The position numbers and the translations under genes are program-made. Below the pieces are notes generated by a model. It was not told the origin of the DNA. It ran no database searches and saw only the letters and a list, made by a program, of their open reading frames with translations. Source: JBHFEI01 sp041928815 (GTDB lineage: Bacteria > Pseudomonadota > Alphaproteobacteria > Rhizobiales > Rhizobiaceae). From it: a stretch of 64,000 nucleotides of DNA. Shown one piece after another: positions 1-9,220 of the stretch. The stretch's first letter is position 1. Each line of letters starts with the position of its first letter. Where the stretch lies: assembly GCF_041928815.1 (NCBI RefSeq), contig NZ_JBHFEI010000010.1, positions 62,001-126,000 on the forward strand, given 5' to 3'.

Positions 1-941
1 TCCTCGCCCGCGACCTGATCAACACGCCGGCGAACGACATGGGGCCGAACGCGCTCGAAGCCGCCTTCCGCGCGCTCGGCGCCCATTACAAGGCGACCGT
101 CTCGGTCGTCTCCGGCGACGAGCTGCTGGCGCGGAACTTCCCGCTGATCCACACGGTCGGCCGCGCCGCCGCGGAGGCGCCGCGCCTCCTCGAAATGCGC
201 TGGGGCAGGAAGGGCCACCGCAGGGTCACGCTCGTCGGCAAGGGCGTCTGCTTCGACACCGGCGGCCTCGACATCAAGCCGGCCTCCTCGATGCTGCTGA
301 TGAAGAAGGACATGGGCGGTGCCGCCAACGTCATGGGCCTCGCTCTGATGATCATGGACGCCAAGCTCAAGATCGACCTGCGCGTCCTCGTCCCCGTGGT
401 GGAGAATTCGATTGCCGGCAATGCCTTCCGTCCCGGCGACGTCTATCGCAGCCGCAAGGGGCTGACCGTACAGATCGACAACACCGACGCTGAGGGGCGG
501 CTGATCCTCGCCGACGCGCTCGCCTATGCCGACGAGCAGGACAGCGATCTCCTTGTCGACATGGCGACGCTGACCGGCGCGGCGCGGGTGGCACTCGGGC
601 CAGACGTCGCGCCTTTCTTCACCGACGACGCCGAGCTTGCCCGCGACCTCGCCGAGGCGAGCCTTTCCGTCGACGACCCGATGTGGCCCATGCCGCTCTA
701 TCCCGGCTACGAGAAGGACATCAAGGCCCGCATCGCCGACCTCACCAACGCGCCCTCGGGCGGCATGGCAGGAGCGATCACCGCGGCGCTCTTCCTCAAG
801 CGCTTCGTCGCCCGGGCGCCAAGCTGGGTGCATTTCGACATTTTCGGCTGGGCGCCGGCGGAGCGGCCGCATTCGCCCGTCGGCGGCGAGGCGCAGGCGA
901 TCCGCGCGCTCTACGAGGTGCTGCGCAAGGGCGGGCGCTGA
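1..941 (+). CDS. Leucyl aminopeptidase family (M17) protein, C-terminal part
   Basis: Cytosolic M17 metallo-aminopeptidases release N-terminal residues from peptides using two divalent metal ions. The reading frame is already open at base 3, so the first part of the gene lies outside the window; about 312 residues remain. The visible part is the catalytic domain: a GVCFDTGGLDIK segment near bases 244-279 carries metal-ligand and catalytic residues, and the family signature NTDAEGRL sits near base 480. The stop codon is at 939-941, followed by a strong hairpin shared with the convergent ftsK gene. The family is clear; whether it is PepA-like or PepB-like cannot be told from this part. Confidence 0.93.
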   Translation, partial: LARDLINTPANDMGPNALEAAFRALGAHYKATVSVVSGDELLARNFPLIHTVGRAAAEAPRLLEMRWGRKGHRRVTLVGKGVCFDTGGLDIKPASSMLLMKKDMGGAANVMGLALMIMDAKLKIDLRVLVPVVENSIAGNAFRPGDVYRSRKGLTVQIDNTDAEGRLILADALAYADEQDSDLLVDMATLTGAARVALGPDVAPFFTDDAELARDLAEASLSVDDPMWPMPLYPGYEKDIKARIADLTNAPSGGMAGAITAALFLKRFVARAPSWVHFDIFGWAPAERPHSPVGGEAQAIRALYEVLRKGGR

Positions 942-965
942 CCGCCTTCGTTCCCGACGAAAAAA

Positions 966-994
966 AACGGCCCGGCGATCACCGCCGGGCCGTT
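966..994 (-). terminator. Intrinsic terminator between the M17 aminopeptidase and ftsK
   Basis: A perfect 12-bp stem (AACGGCCCGGCG and its complement) with a 5-nt loop. Read on the minus strand the stem is followed by a run of eight T (bases 967-960), the classic rho-independent form, so it should end ftsK transcription. On the plus strand the tail is TTCTCGTC, so it may also slow transcription leaving the aminopeptidase gene. Confidence 0.85.
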
Positions 995-1019
995 CTCGTC
1001 TGGAGAGCAAGCCTTCGGG

Positions 1020-3872
1020 TCAGGCTTCCGCGTCCTCGGCCACGGGCGGCGCGGCGTCTCGGTTGCCCTTGATGATCTCCCGCTTGCCGACATGGTTCGG
1101 CGCGCCGACGAGGCCTTCCTTCTCCATCCGCTCGACCAGCGAGGCGGCGCGGTTGTAGCCGATGCCGAGGCGGCGCTGGATGTAGGAGGTCGAGCATTTC
1201 TTGTCGCGCAGCACCACCTTGACCGCCTTCTGGTAAAGGTCCTCGCTGTCGTCGACGGCGCCCATCTCGGTCTTGTCGAAGACGGGGGCCGCCTCTTCCT
1301 CCTCTTCCTCCTCGGTGACCGTCTCCAGGTATTCGGGCCGTCCTTGGGCGCGCAGGTGGGTGACGACGTTCTCGACCTCGGCATCCGAGACGAAGGGCCC
1401 GTGCACGCGCACGATCCGCCCGCCACCGGCCATGTGCAGCATGTCGCCCTGGCCGAGCAGCTGCTCGGCGCCCTGCTCGCCGAGGATGGTGCGGCTGTCG
1501 ATCTTCGACGTCACCTGGAAGGAGATGCGCGTCGGGAAATTCGCCTTGATCGTGCCGGTGATCACGTCGACCGAGGGCCGTTGCGTCGCCATGATCAGGT
1601 GGATGCCGGCGGCGCGGGCCATCTGGGCGAGCCGCTGGATCGCGCCCTCGATCTCCTTGCCGGCGACCATCATCAGGTCGGCCATCTCGTCGACGACGAC
1701 GACGATGTAGGGCATCGGCGCGAGGTCGATCTCCTGTTCCTGGTGCAGGAGGTCGCCGGTGCCCTTGTCGAAGCCGGTCTGGACGAGGCAGGTGATCGTC
1801 TCGCCCTTCTCGCGGGCAGCGGCCGCGCGGACATTGTAGCCGTCGATGTTGCGCACGCCGAGGCGCGACATCTTGCGGTAGCGGTCCTCCATCTCGCGCA
1901 CGGCCCATTTCAGCGCCATCACCGCCTTCTTCGGATCGGTGACGACGGGGGTGAGGAGATGCGGGATCCCGTCATAGATCGACAGTTCCAGCATCTTCGG
2001 GTCGACCATGATCAGCCGGCATTCCTCCGGGCGGAACCGGTAGAGCAGCGACAGGATCATCGTGTTGATCGCCACCGACTTGCCCGAGCCGGTGGTGCCG
2101 GCGACGAGGAGATGCGGCATCTTGGCGAGCTCGGCGATGACCGGCTCGCCGCCGATCGTCTTGCCGAGGCAGAGCGGCAGCTTGTAGCCGGTGGTGGCGA
2201 AGTCGCGCGATTCGATCATCTGGCGGAAATAGACGGTCTCGCGCGTCGCGTTCGGCAGCTCGATGCCGATGACGTTGCGGCCGGGCACGACCGCGACGCG
2301 GGCCGACAGCGCCGACATCGAGCGGGCGATGTCGTCGGCAAGGCCGATGACGCGCGAGGATTTGACGCCCGGCGCCGGCTCGAATTCATAGAGGGTGACG
2401 ACGGGGCCGGGGCGGACATGGATGATCTCGCCGCGGATGCCGAAATCCTCGAGCACGCTTTCGAGCAGGCCGGCATTCTGTTCGAGCGTTTCCTGCGCGA
2501 CGACATAGCCGTTCGAGGCCGGCGGCTGCTGCAGCAGGGCGCGCGGCGGGAACTGGTAGTCGCCGTCGGCCGAAAGCGCGACCGTGTTCGGGATCTGGAA
2601 CGGCGTCGAGAGGGCGATGCCGCGTGGCGGCGGCGCGGGCGCGGCGGGTTCGGGCAGGACGGCCGGCATCGGGACGACGGTCTGCACCGGGGGGGCCGCC
2701 GGCATGTCGGGGACGACGACCATTTCCTCGGGCGGCGCAGGGGCCGCCGCTGCCGGCTCGGCAACCGTGTCCGGCGCGGCCAAGGCTGCCGGCTCCGCCA
2801 TCGCGGAAGGCTCGGTGGCGGCGGACGGCCCGGCCATCGCCGGCGGTTCGTTCACCACGGGCAGGTCGGCAACGGCCGAAGGCATGGCGGCGACCGGTGT
2901 CCCGGCCTCAGCGACGGCCGCTGCCGCAGCCGCCTCGGCCTTGCGGCCGCGGCTTGCACGGATGTCGACGACGCGGAAGCGCGCGGCGATCGTGTCGGGA
3001 TCGACGGGAACCGGCGCCGCCGCCTCCGCCGCGCGGCGCGGCGGGATCGCCGCGAGGTCGAGCGCGACGGATTCCCAGAAGGCGAAATCCGACAGGAAGA
3101 CCGGAGCCGCCGTTTGCGCCGGGATCTCCTGCGGCACGGGTGCCCGAGGCCCGGCCACCGGTTCCGGCGCGGCCGGTGCCGGCTCCGCACGCGCGTCTCC
3201 GGCCGGCGGATCTGCCGCCTCGGCCGGATCCCCGGTGACGGCGTGTTCGGCCGGTGCCTGCTCGGGTGTGGCTGGCTCCGGCTGCGTTGCCGGCGGAGCG
3301 ATGTCACCCGCCGTGTCGACGTCGACGGCGGGTTCTGTGGGCGCCGCAGCGGCCGGCTCGTCCTCGACGACGACGGCGCTCTTCCAGCTCATCGCCCGCC
3401 GCTCGGCCAGCGCGGCGCGCAGCCGCTCGACATGGAGATTGACGGAAACGGAGGCGTCCGCCGCCGCTGCATCCAAAGGGACGAGCGCCAGTGCGCCGTC
3501 GCCGCCGGGATCCGTCGCCGTTTCCGCGACGTCGACCGGGGGCACGGGCTCGGGCAGCGGCTCGACCAGCCGCTCTTCGGCGCGGCGCTGCCGGCGGGCC
3601 GGATCGCGGTCCGGGGTGCGGGTGAAGCGCACGTTCGGCGCCATCAGGAAATGGCTTTCGAGCGTGCCGTCGGCAAGCTCCCCCGGATCGGAGGCGCGCA
3701 GGATCGGCGAGCGGAAGCGGGAGCGGTCGGTGCCCGGATGCACATGGCTTCCATAGGCGCCGTCATGGCTCCACGAGACGTCGTAGCGCAGCCCGTGCTG
3801 CTCGGGCGCGAAGCCGGTGTCGTCCTGATCGCTGAAGGCGGTCGGCTGAAAGTTCGTTCTGGGAATACGCAT
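1020..3872 (-). CDS. ftsK: FtsK/SpoIIIE-type DNA translocase lacking N-terminal membrane segments
   Basis: FtsK motors pump double-stranded DNA during chromosome segregation and dimer resolution. About 950 residues. The C-terminal half has the RecA-like motor: a beta-domain entry near residue 440, Walker A GTTGSGKS near residue 590, and Walker B as a hydrophobic run ending in VVVDEMADLM. A gamma winged-helix domain (about residues 875-945, with STSYIQRRLGIGYNRAA) would read polar DNA motifs. The first 430 residues are an Ala/Pro/Glu-rich linker with no hydrophobic membrane helices, unlike E. coli FtsK. The ATG at 3872 (MRIPRTNF) was chosen; GTG 3911 and TTG 3914 are open alternatives, and no Shine-Dalgarno site decides between them. 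Alphaproteobacteria often encode a second, soluble FtsK paralogue, which this may be. Confidence 0.9.
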   Translation of the reverse strand: MRIPRTNFQPTAFSDQDDTGFAPEQHGLRYDVSWSHDGAYGSHVHPGTDRSRFRSPILRASDPGELADGTLESHFLMAPNVRFTRTPDRDPARRQRRAEERLVEPLPEPVPPVDVAETATDPGGDGALALVPLDAAAADASVSVNLHVERLRAALAERRAMSWKSAVVVEDEPAAAAPTEPAVDVDTAGDIAPPATQPEPATPEQAPAEHAVTGDPAEAADPPAGDARAEPAPAAPEPVAGPRAPVPQEIPAQTAAPVFLSDFAFWESVALDLAAIPPRRAAEAAAPVPVDPDTIAARFRVVDIRASRGRKAEAAAAAAVAEAGTPVAAMPSAVADLPVVNEPPAMAGPSAATEPSAMAEPAALAAPDTVAEPAAAAPAPPEEMVVVPDMPAAPPVQTVVPMPAVLPEPAAPAPPPRGIALSTPFQIPNTVALSADGDYQFPPRALLQQPPASNGYVVAQETLEQNAGLLESVLEDFGIRGEIIHVRPGPVVTLYEFEPAPGVKSSRVIGLADDIARSMSALSARVAVVPGRNVIGIELPNATRETVYFRQMIESRDFATTGYKLPLCLGKTIGGEPVIAELAKMPHLLVAGTTGSGKSVAINTMILSLLYRFRPEECRLIMVDPKMLELSIYDGIPHLLTPVVTDPKKAVMALKWAVREMEDRYRKMSRLGVRNIDGYNVRAAAAREKGETITCLVQTGFDKGTGDLLHQEQEIDLAPMPYIVVVVDEMADLMMVAGKEIEGAIQRLAQMARAAGIHLIMATQRPSVDVITGTIKANFPTRISFQVTSKIDSRTILGEQGAEQLLGQGDMLHMAGGGRIVRVHGPFVSDAEVENVVTHLRAQGRPEYLETVTEEEEEEEAAPVFDKTEMGAVDDSEDLYQKAVKVVLRDKKCSTSYIQRRLGIGYNRAASLVERMEKEGLVGAPNHVGKREIIKGNRDAAPPVAEDAEA

Positions 3873-4136
3873 GGGACCTGTACGCACGAGGAACAGAAGT
3901 CTGGATGTCACCAAGGATTAGGAAGAGAAGGTTAATTTTCTCCTGCGGCCGGCGGGCCGGACCTTCCCGCCGGGCCTTGGGATTTCGATGTCAAGAAAAT
4001 GATTCCAAAGGATTTATTTTATTTTCGCGGCTGTTTCCGGCAGTCCCGGGAGAGTGCGTCGAAACGGCACGGCGACAGCCGCGCCGGAAGCCGGCGCGGC
4101 TGTCGCGATCGACGGGGACGCGGAACCGGCCGCCCG

Positions 4137-5123
4137 TCAGAACTTGTCGGCGACCTGCATGCCGGCCGGGCCGAGGATGACGGCGATCAGGACGGGCAGA
4201 AAGAAGAGGATCATCGGCACGGTGAGCTTCGGCGGCAGGGCGGCGGCCTTCTTCTCCGCCGCGTTCATGCGCTGATCGCGGCTTTCCTGCGCCAGCACGC
4301 GCAGCGCCTGGGCGATCGGCGTGCCGTAGCGGTCGGCCTGGATCAGCGCCTGCGTCACCGCCTTGACGTCGTCGAGGCCGGTGCGGGTGGCGAGGTTGTC
4401 GAGCGCCTGGCGGCGGTCCGGAAGGAAGGAGAGCTCGGCCGTGGTCAGCACCAGTTCCTCGGCGAGCGGCGGCGACTGTTCGGCGATCTCGTCGGCGACG
4501 CGGCGCATCGCCACCTCCATCGACGTGCCCGATTCGACGCAGATCAGCAGGAGGTCGAGCGCATCCGGCCAGGCCCGGCGGATCGAGAGCTGCCGCTTGG
4601 AAATGGCGTTCGAGACGAAGATGTTCGGCGCGTAGAAGCCGAGATAGGCCGAGCCGATCGTCGCCAGCAGCCGGACGGTCAGCGGCTTGTCGCCGAGGAA
4701 ATGCAGGCCGAAGATAGCGAAGGCGCCGGCGCCGAGGAAGAGGAAGGGCAGGACGAAGCGGGCGAACAGGAAGATGTTCAGCGCGTTCTGCGAGCGGTAG
4801 CCCGCCGTCTTCAGCCGGTTCAGCGTCTTGTCGTCGACGAGCGCCTTGCGCAGGTTCAGCCGCTCGACCACCTGGCGCACCGAGGTGTTGTTCTGCGCGC
4901 GCAGGCTCGCCTTGCTGTTGACCGCCTCGGCGGCAAGCCGCGCGCGCTCACGGGCGCGGATCTGCTCGCGCTCGGTCGCCACCGACTTCATCCGCTTGTC
5001 GAGATCGCCGCGCTCGAGGAAGGGCATGGCGATCGAATAGAAGGTCGCGAGCACCGACACGGAGACGAGGATCGCCATGATCGTCTTTGGATCGGTGAAA
5101 AGCTTCAGCAGCAGGTCGAACAT
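4137..5123 (-). CDS. tadC: Tad pilus inner-membrane platform protein TadC
   Basis: One of the two GspF-domain platform proteins around which the Flp/Tad pilus is assembled. 328 residues. A membrane segment lies at the N-terminus (after MFDLLLKLF), a pair near residues 115-175, and a final one near the C-terminus (LTVPMILFFLPVLIAVILG). The T2SSF domain is about residues 185-310. The start at 5123 is supported by GAGGAAACG just upstream; an upstream in-frame extension to 5195 lacks such a site. It is the last gene of the minus-strand cpa/tad run, 117 bp after tadB. A tadD gene, often found after tadC, is not present downstream. Confidence 0.93.
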   Translation of the reverse strand: MFDLLLKLFTDPKTIMAILVSVSVLATFYSIAMPFLERGDLDKRMKSVATEREQIRARERARLAAEAVNSKASLRAQNNTSVRQVVERLNLRKALVDDKTLNRLKTAGYRSQNALNIFLFARFVLPFLFLGAGAFAIFGLHFLGDKPLTVRLLATIGSAYLGFYAPNIFVSNAISKRQLSIRRAWPDALDLLLICVESGTSMEVAMRRVADEIAEQSPPLAEELVLTTAELSFLPDRRQALDNLATRTGLDDVKAVTQALIQADRYGTPIAQALRVLAQESRDQRMNAAEKKAAALPPKLTVPMILFFLPVLIAVILGPAGMQVADKF

Positions 5124-5240
5124 GGCCCGTTTCCTCGGAGGGCGGTTCCGGCCGGCGGATCTGGCGCCGTGCCTGTGGAACCCGCGTGAATTCAAGACGG
5201 GAGCGCCCCGGATGGAGCCGCAGCGCTCGCCGGGACGTCC

Positions 5241-6254
5241 CTAGATGTCGAAATTGATCATGTTGCGCATGACGACGATGCCGATGCCCATCCAGACCGC
5301 GGAGATGCCCATGATCATGTGGCCGCGCGGATCGGTGAACAGCAGCAGCATGTAGGCGGGCGAGGTGAGGTAGACGAGCAGGGCGACGATGAAGGGCAGC
5401 GCGCCGATGATCACGGCGGAGGCCTTCGCCTCCATCGACAGAGCGTTGACCTTCGCCTTCATCTTCTTGCGGTCGCGCAGCACCCGCGACAGGTTGCCGA
5501 GCGCTTCCGACAGGTTGCCGCCGGCCTGGGCCTGGATGGCGATGACGATGGCGAAGAAGTTGACCTCCGGCGTCGGCACCGTCTGGATCATCCGGGCACA
5601 GGCCTCGGGGATGCTGAGGCCGACCTGCTGCGCTTCGATCAGGCGGCGGAACTCGGTCTTGACCGGCTCCTGCCCCTCGCTGGCGATCAGCCGCAGCGCG
5701 TCGTTGAGCGGCAGGCCCGACTTGATCGAGCGCACCATCACGTCGAGCGCGTTCGGGAATTCGTTCAAGAACTGCTTGCAGCGGCGGCGGATGAGGAAAT
5801 TGACCACCCAGCGCGGCAGGCCGGCGGCCACGGCGAAGACGATGCCGAGGGCGAAGAGCGGCGGCACGCCGCCGAGGATGGCGGCCACGCCCGCGACGAT
5901 GCCGGCGACGACGCTGACGATGTAGAACTGGGTGACCGACAGGCGCAGATTGGCCTGCTGCAGCCGCACCTTCATCGAGACCGTCGCCTTCTGCGACTTC
6001 TCTTTCTGCTTTTTCTCGAGGTCCTTCAGCGAATCCTGCACGGACTTGCGCCGCTTCGACACTTCGTTGACCCGGTCGCGGGCCGCCTTCATCTTGACCC
6101 GGTCGGTCTCGGCCGCCTTGACCTTGCGCATCCTGTTCTCGGCCTTCTGCTCCGCCTCGATGCGCGGAAAGAGAATGCCGTAGGCGAGCCCCGCCGCCGA
6201 GAGCGCGACAAGGCCGGCAAGGGCCAGAATGGTGATGTCGATCCCGAACAACAT
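5241..6254 (-). CDS. tadB: Tad pilus inner-membrane platform protein TadB
   Basis: GspF-family partner of TadC in the Flp pilus inner-membrane complex. 337 residues. An N-terminal membrane helix (ILALAGLVALSAAGLAYG) is followed by a highly charged Lys/Arg/Glu stretch (about residues 35-95), then two membrane helices (about 110-160), the T2SSF domain (about 180-310) with NEFPNALDVMVRSIKSG, and a C-terminal helix pair. It sits 61 bp after cpaF and 117 bp before tadC, in one run with both. Confidence 0.94.
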   Translation of the reverse strand: MLFGIDITILALAGLVALSAAGLAYGILFPRIEAEQKAENRMRKVKAAETDRVKMKAARDRVNEVSKRRKSVQDSLKDLEKKQKEKSQKATVSMKVRLQQANLRLSVTQFYIVSVVAGIVAGVAAILGGVPPLFALGIVFAVAAGLPRWVVNFLIRRRCKQFLNEFPNALDVMVRSIKSGLPLNDALRLIASEGQEPVKTEFRRLIEAQQVGLSIPEACARMIQTVPTPEVNFFAIVIAIQAQAGGNLSEALGNLSRVLRDRKKMKAKVNALSMEAKASAVIIGALPFIVALLVYLTSPAYMLLLFTDPRGHMIMGISAVWMGIGIVVMRNMINFDI

Positions 6255-6315
6255 GACGTCCGCCTGGAATGGGTTAAGAGTGTGGGAAAGCGTGCCGGCG
6301 GGGCCGGCGCGCTTT

Positions 6316-7770
6316 TTAAGCCTTTTCCATCGCGTCGAGGGTGGCGGCGAGCCGCTTGTCCTCGTTGAAGTAGCGGGCGCGGTCCCAGAAGCGCGGCCGG
6401 CCGATGCCGGTCGAGCGGTGGGTGCCGATGATCTTGCCGTTGGCGTCCTCGCCGTCGATCTCGTAGCGCATCAGGTCCTGGGTGACGATCACGTCGCCTT
6501 CCATGCCGACCACCTCGGTGATGTGGGTGATGCGGCGCGAGCCGTCGCGCAGGCGCGCCGCCTGGACGATCACGTCGATCGAGGTCGAGATGATCTCGCG
6601 CACCGTCTTCGGCGGCAGCGTGAAGCCGCCCATGGCGATCATCGATTCCATGCGCGAGAGGCATTCGCGCGGCGTGTTGGCGTGGATCGTGCCCATCGAT
6701 CCGTCATGGCCGGTGTTCATCGCCTGCAACAGGTCGAAGACCTCCGGTCCGCGCACTTCGCCGACGATGATCCGCTCGGGACGCATGCGCAGGCAGTTCT
6801 TGATCAGGTCGCGCATGGTGATCTCGCCCTCGCCCTCGATGTTGGGCGGGCGCGTCTCGAGGCGCACGACATGGGGCTGCTGCAGCTGCAGTTCCGCCGT
6901 GTCCTCGCAGGTGATGACGCGTTCATGCGTGTCGATATAGCCGGTCAGGCAGTTGAGCAGGGTCGTCTTGCCCGAGCCCGTGCCGCCGGAAATGACGACG
7001 TTGCAGCGCACGCGGCCGATGATCTGCAGCAGCGTCGCGCCTTCCGGCGTGATCGAGCCGAATTTGACGAGCTGGTCGAGCTTCAGCTTATCCTTCTTGA
7101 ACTTGCGGATCGTCAGCGCCGTGCCGTCGATGGCGAGCGGCGGGGCGATGACGTTGACGCGCGAGCCGTCCGGCAGGCGCGCGTCGCAGATCGGCGAGGA
7201 TTCGTCGACGCGGCGGCCGACCTGGCTGACGATGCGCTGGCAGATCGAGAGAAGCTGCGCGTTGTCGCGGAAGCGCACCTCGCTCTCGATCGTCTTGCCG
7301 GCGACTTCGATGAAGGTCTGCCCGGCGCCGTTGACCATGATGTCGGCGATGTCGTCGCGCGCCAGCAGCGGCTCCAGCGGGCCGTAGCCGAGCACGTCGT
7401 TGCAGATGTCCTCGAGCAGTTCCTCCTGCTCGGAGATCGACATCGCGAAGTTCTTGATCGTGATGATGTCGTTGACGATGTCGCGGATTTCCTCGCGCGC
7501 GCTCTCCGTGTCGAGCTTGGCGAGCTGCGACAGGTCGATCGTGTCGATCAGCGCGGAGAAGACCTGGCTCTTGGTGTCGTAATAATCCTCGTTGCGGGTC
7601 GCGCGCTTGCGCGGCGAGGAGGCCGCCGGCGGGGGCGGGGCCTGCGGCCGCGGCGCGGCCTCGCGCACCGGTTCCGCCGGCGGCTGGACCGCCGCGGCCT
7701 TCGCCGCCGGGGCGGCCGCCGGTGTCAGGAGGCCCGTTGCGCCGCTCTCGTTTCCGCGTTTGCCAAACAT
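6316..7770 (-). CDS. cpaF: Flp pilus assembly ATPase CpaF/TadA
   Basis: Secretion-type (GspE/VirB11-like) hexameric ATPase that powers Flp pilus extension and possibly retraction. 484 residues: a Pro/Ala-rich low-complexity N-terminus (about 1-50), an N-terminal domain (about 60-230), and the ATPase core with Walker A ISGGTGSGKTT near residue 270. The Asp box and Walker B follow around ERIIVGEVRGPEVFDLLQAM, then the conserved GSMGTIHAN His box. The start MFGKRGNE is the first good codon; the ribosome site is weak. It lies between cpaE and tadB in the minus-strand cluster. Confidence 0.96.
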   Translation of the reverse strand: MFGKRGNESGATGLLTPAAAPAAKAAAVQPPAEPVREAAPRPQAPPPPAASSPRKRATRNEDYYDTKSQVFSALIDTIDLSQLAKLDTESAREEIRDIVNDIITIKNFAMSISEQEELLEDICNDVLGYGPLEPLLARDDIADIMVNGAGQTFIEVAGKTIESEVRFRDNAQLLSICQRIVSQVGRRVDESSPICDARLPDGSRVNVIAPPLAIDGTALTIRKFKKDKLKLDQLVKFGSITPEGATLLQIIGRVRCNVVISGGTGSGKTTLLNCLTGYIDTHERVITCEDTAELQLQQPHVVRLETRPPNIEGEGEITMRDLIKNCLRMRPERIIVGEVRGPEVFDLLQAMNTGHDGSMGTIHANTPRECLSRMESMIAMGGFTLPPKTVREIISTSIDVIVQAARLRDGSRRITHITEVVGMEGDVIVTQDLMRYEIDGEDANGKIIGTHRSTGIGRPRFWDRARYFNEDKRLAATLDAMEKA

Positions 7771-7900
7771 GACGTCAATCCGATCCCTTGCCGATGAAGG
7801 TCGCGCATTCCGGTGAAGACGGGATCACCCGAAATGCCCGATCCCTTGGTCTTTGCCGCGATGTCCGGGGCCGGGCTCTGCGCTCCGGCGGGACACAGCG

Positions 7901-9187
7901 TTACTTGCGCCCGATCATGCCGAGCACCTTGCCGAGGCTGCCGCGCTTCGCCTTCTTCACCGCGGCGCGGCCGGTGACGAGATGGCAGAGCTGCGAGACG
8001 ATTTCCGCGACCGGCGCCTTGCGGTCGATCTCGGCGATCATCCGGCCGCTGTTGGCGGCATTGCCGAAAAGGGCGGCGTCGAACGGGATGACGGCGACCG
8101 GATCGATCTCCAGCGAATCGGAGAAATCGCCGGGCGCGATCTCTGGCCGTTTCGGCATGCCCACCTGGTTCAGCACGAGATGGGCCTGCTTGTCGTTCGG
8201 CCGCAGCTTCTTCAGCGCGTCGAGCAGGTTCTTGGCGTTGCGCAGGTTGGCGAGGTCCGGCACGGCGGTGATGACCACCTCGTCGGCCTCGGCCAGCACC
8301 GAGCGCGTCCAGTCGGTCCAGCCATGCGGCACGTCGAGCACGGACACCGGCGCGCTGCGCTGCAAAATCTCGGTGATCGGCTGGAAGGCCGCACCGTGGA
8401 AGTCGTAGGCGCGGTCGAGCATCGAGGGCGCGGCGAGCAGCGACAGATGGTCGGAGCACTTGGTCAAAAGCCGGTCGAGGAAGACCTCGTCGAGCCGCTC
8501 CGGCGAGAACACCGCCTCGGAAATGCCCTGCGGCGGGTCCTGGTCGAAGTCGATGTTGGCCGTGCCGTAGGGCAGGTCGAGATCGGCGAGGATCACCTCG
8601 GTCGAGAAGAGGTTGGAGATCCCCCAGGCACAGTTGTGCGCGAGCGTCGAGGATCCGCAGCCGCCCTTGGCGCCGATGAAGGCGACGCTCCGGCCGAGCG
8701 GCTCGGCCTCGGGATCGACGAAGATCGCCGAGATCGCGGCGATCACGTCCGGCATCGACACCGGTGCGATCATGTATTCCGAAATGCCGTTGCGGATCAG
8801 TTCCCGATAGAGGCGGATGTCGTTGAAGCGGCCGATGACGATGACCTTGGTCGAGGGATCGCAGACCTCGGCGAGCGGCGACAGGTCCTCGAGCAGCGTG
8901 CGCGGCTCGCTGTCCATCTCCAAGACGATCAGGTTCGGGGTCGGGGCGGAGGTGAACATGTTCACCGCCGCGCTGACGCCGCCGCTGTTGATCCTGAGGT
9001 TCACCTTCGCCATGCGCCGGTCGCTCTGGCAGCGCTCCATCACCCGCTGCAGCGCGTCCGACTGGCAGAAGGCATGGATGGAAATGCGCGGCAGCGGCCG
9101 AAGCTGCTCGAGGTCGTTCGAGCGGGCCGTTTCCACGGTGTCCGCGCCGCGCGGGCCGGTCTCGATCTTGTAGTCAATCGCGCTCAT
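7901..9187 (-). CDS. cpaE: Pilus assembly protein CpaE/TadZ (MinD/ParA-like)
   Basis: TadZ/CpaE proteins set the cellular (often polar) location of the Tad machine. 428 residues: an atypical receiver-like domain (about residues 30-150), then a ParA/MinD-type domain beginning with SVAFIGAKGGCGSSTLAHN (deviant Walker A, about residue 165). The later part contains ILADLDLPYGTANIDFDQDP and a VLNQVGMP segment. AGGACAGGCAC just before the ATG supports this start. It follows cpaD by 33 bp and precedes cpaF by 130 bp. Confidence 0.94.
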   Translation of the reverse strand: MSAIDYKIETGPRGADTVETARSNDLEQLRPLPRISIHAFCQSDALQRVMERCQSDRRMAKVNLRINSGGVSAAVNMFTSAPTPNLIVLEMDSEPRTLLEDLSPLAEVCDPSTKVIVIGRFNDIRLYRELIRNGISEYMIAPVSMPDVIAAISAIFVDPEAEPLGRSVAFIGAKGGCGSSTLAHNCAWGISNLFSTEVILADLDLPYGTANIDFDQDPPQGISEAVFSPERLDEVFLDRLLTKCSDHLSLLAAPSMLDRAYDFHGAAFQPITEILQRSAPVSVLDVPHGWTDWTRSVLAEADEVVITAVPDLANLRNAKNLLDALKKLRPNDKQAHLVLNQVGMPKRPEIAPGDFSDSLEIDPVAVIPFDAALFGNAANSGRMIAEIDRKAPVAEIVSQLCHLVTGRAAVKKAKRGSLGKVLGMIGRK

Positions 9188-9220
9188 GTGCCTGTCCTGT
9201 CGCCACGCTGGCTGCTGGCA

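Noticed and set aside
1092..3935. 947-codon open frame on the plus strand opposite ftsK
   Set aside because: It mirrors ftsK; its His/Arg/Asp-rich translation is a by-product of high GC codon use, and ftsK has clear motor motifs.
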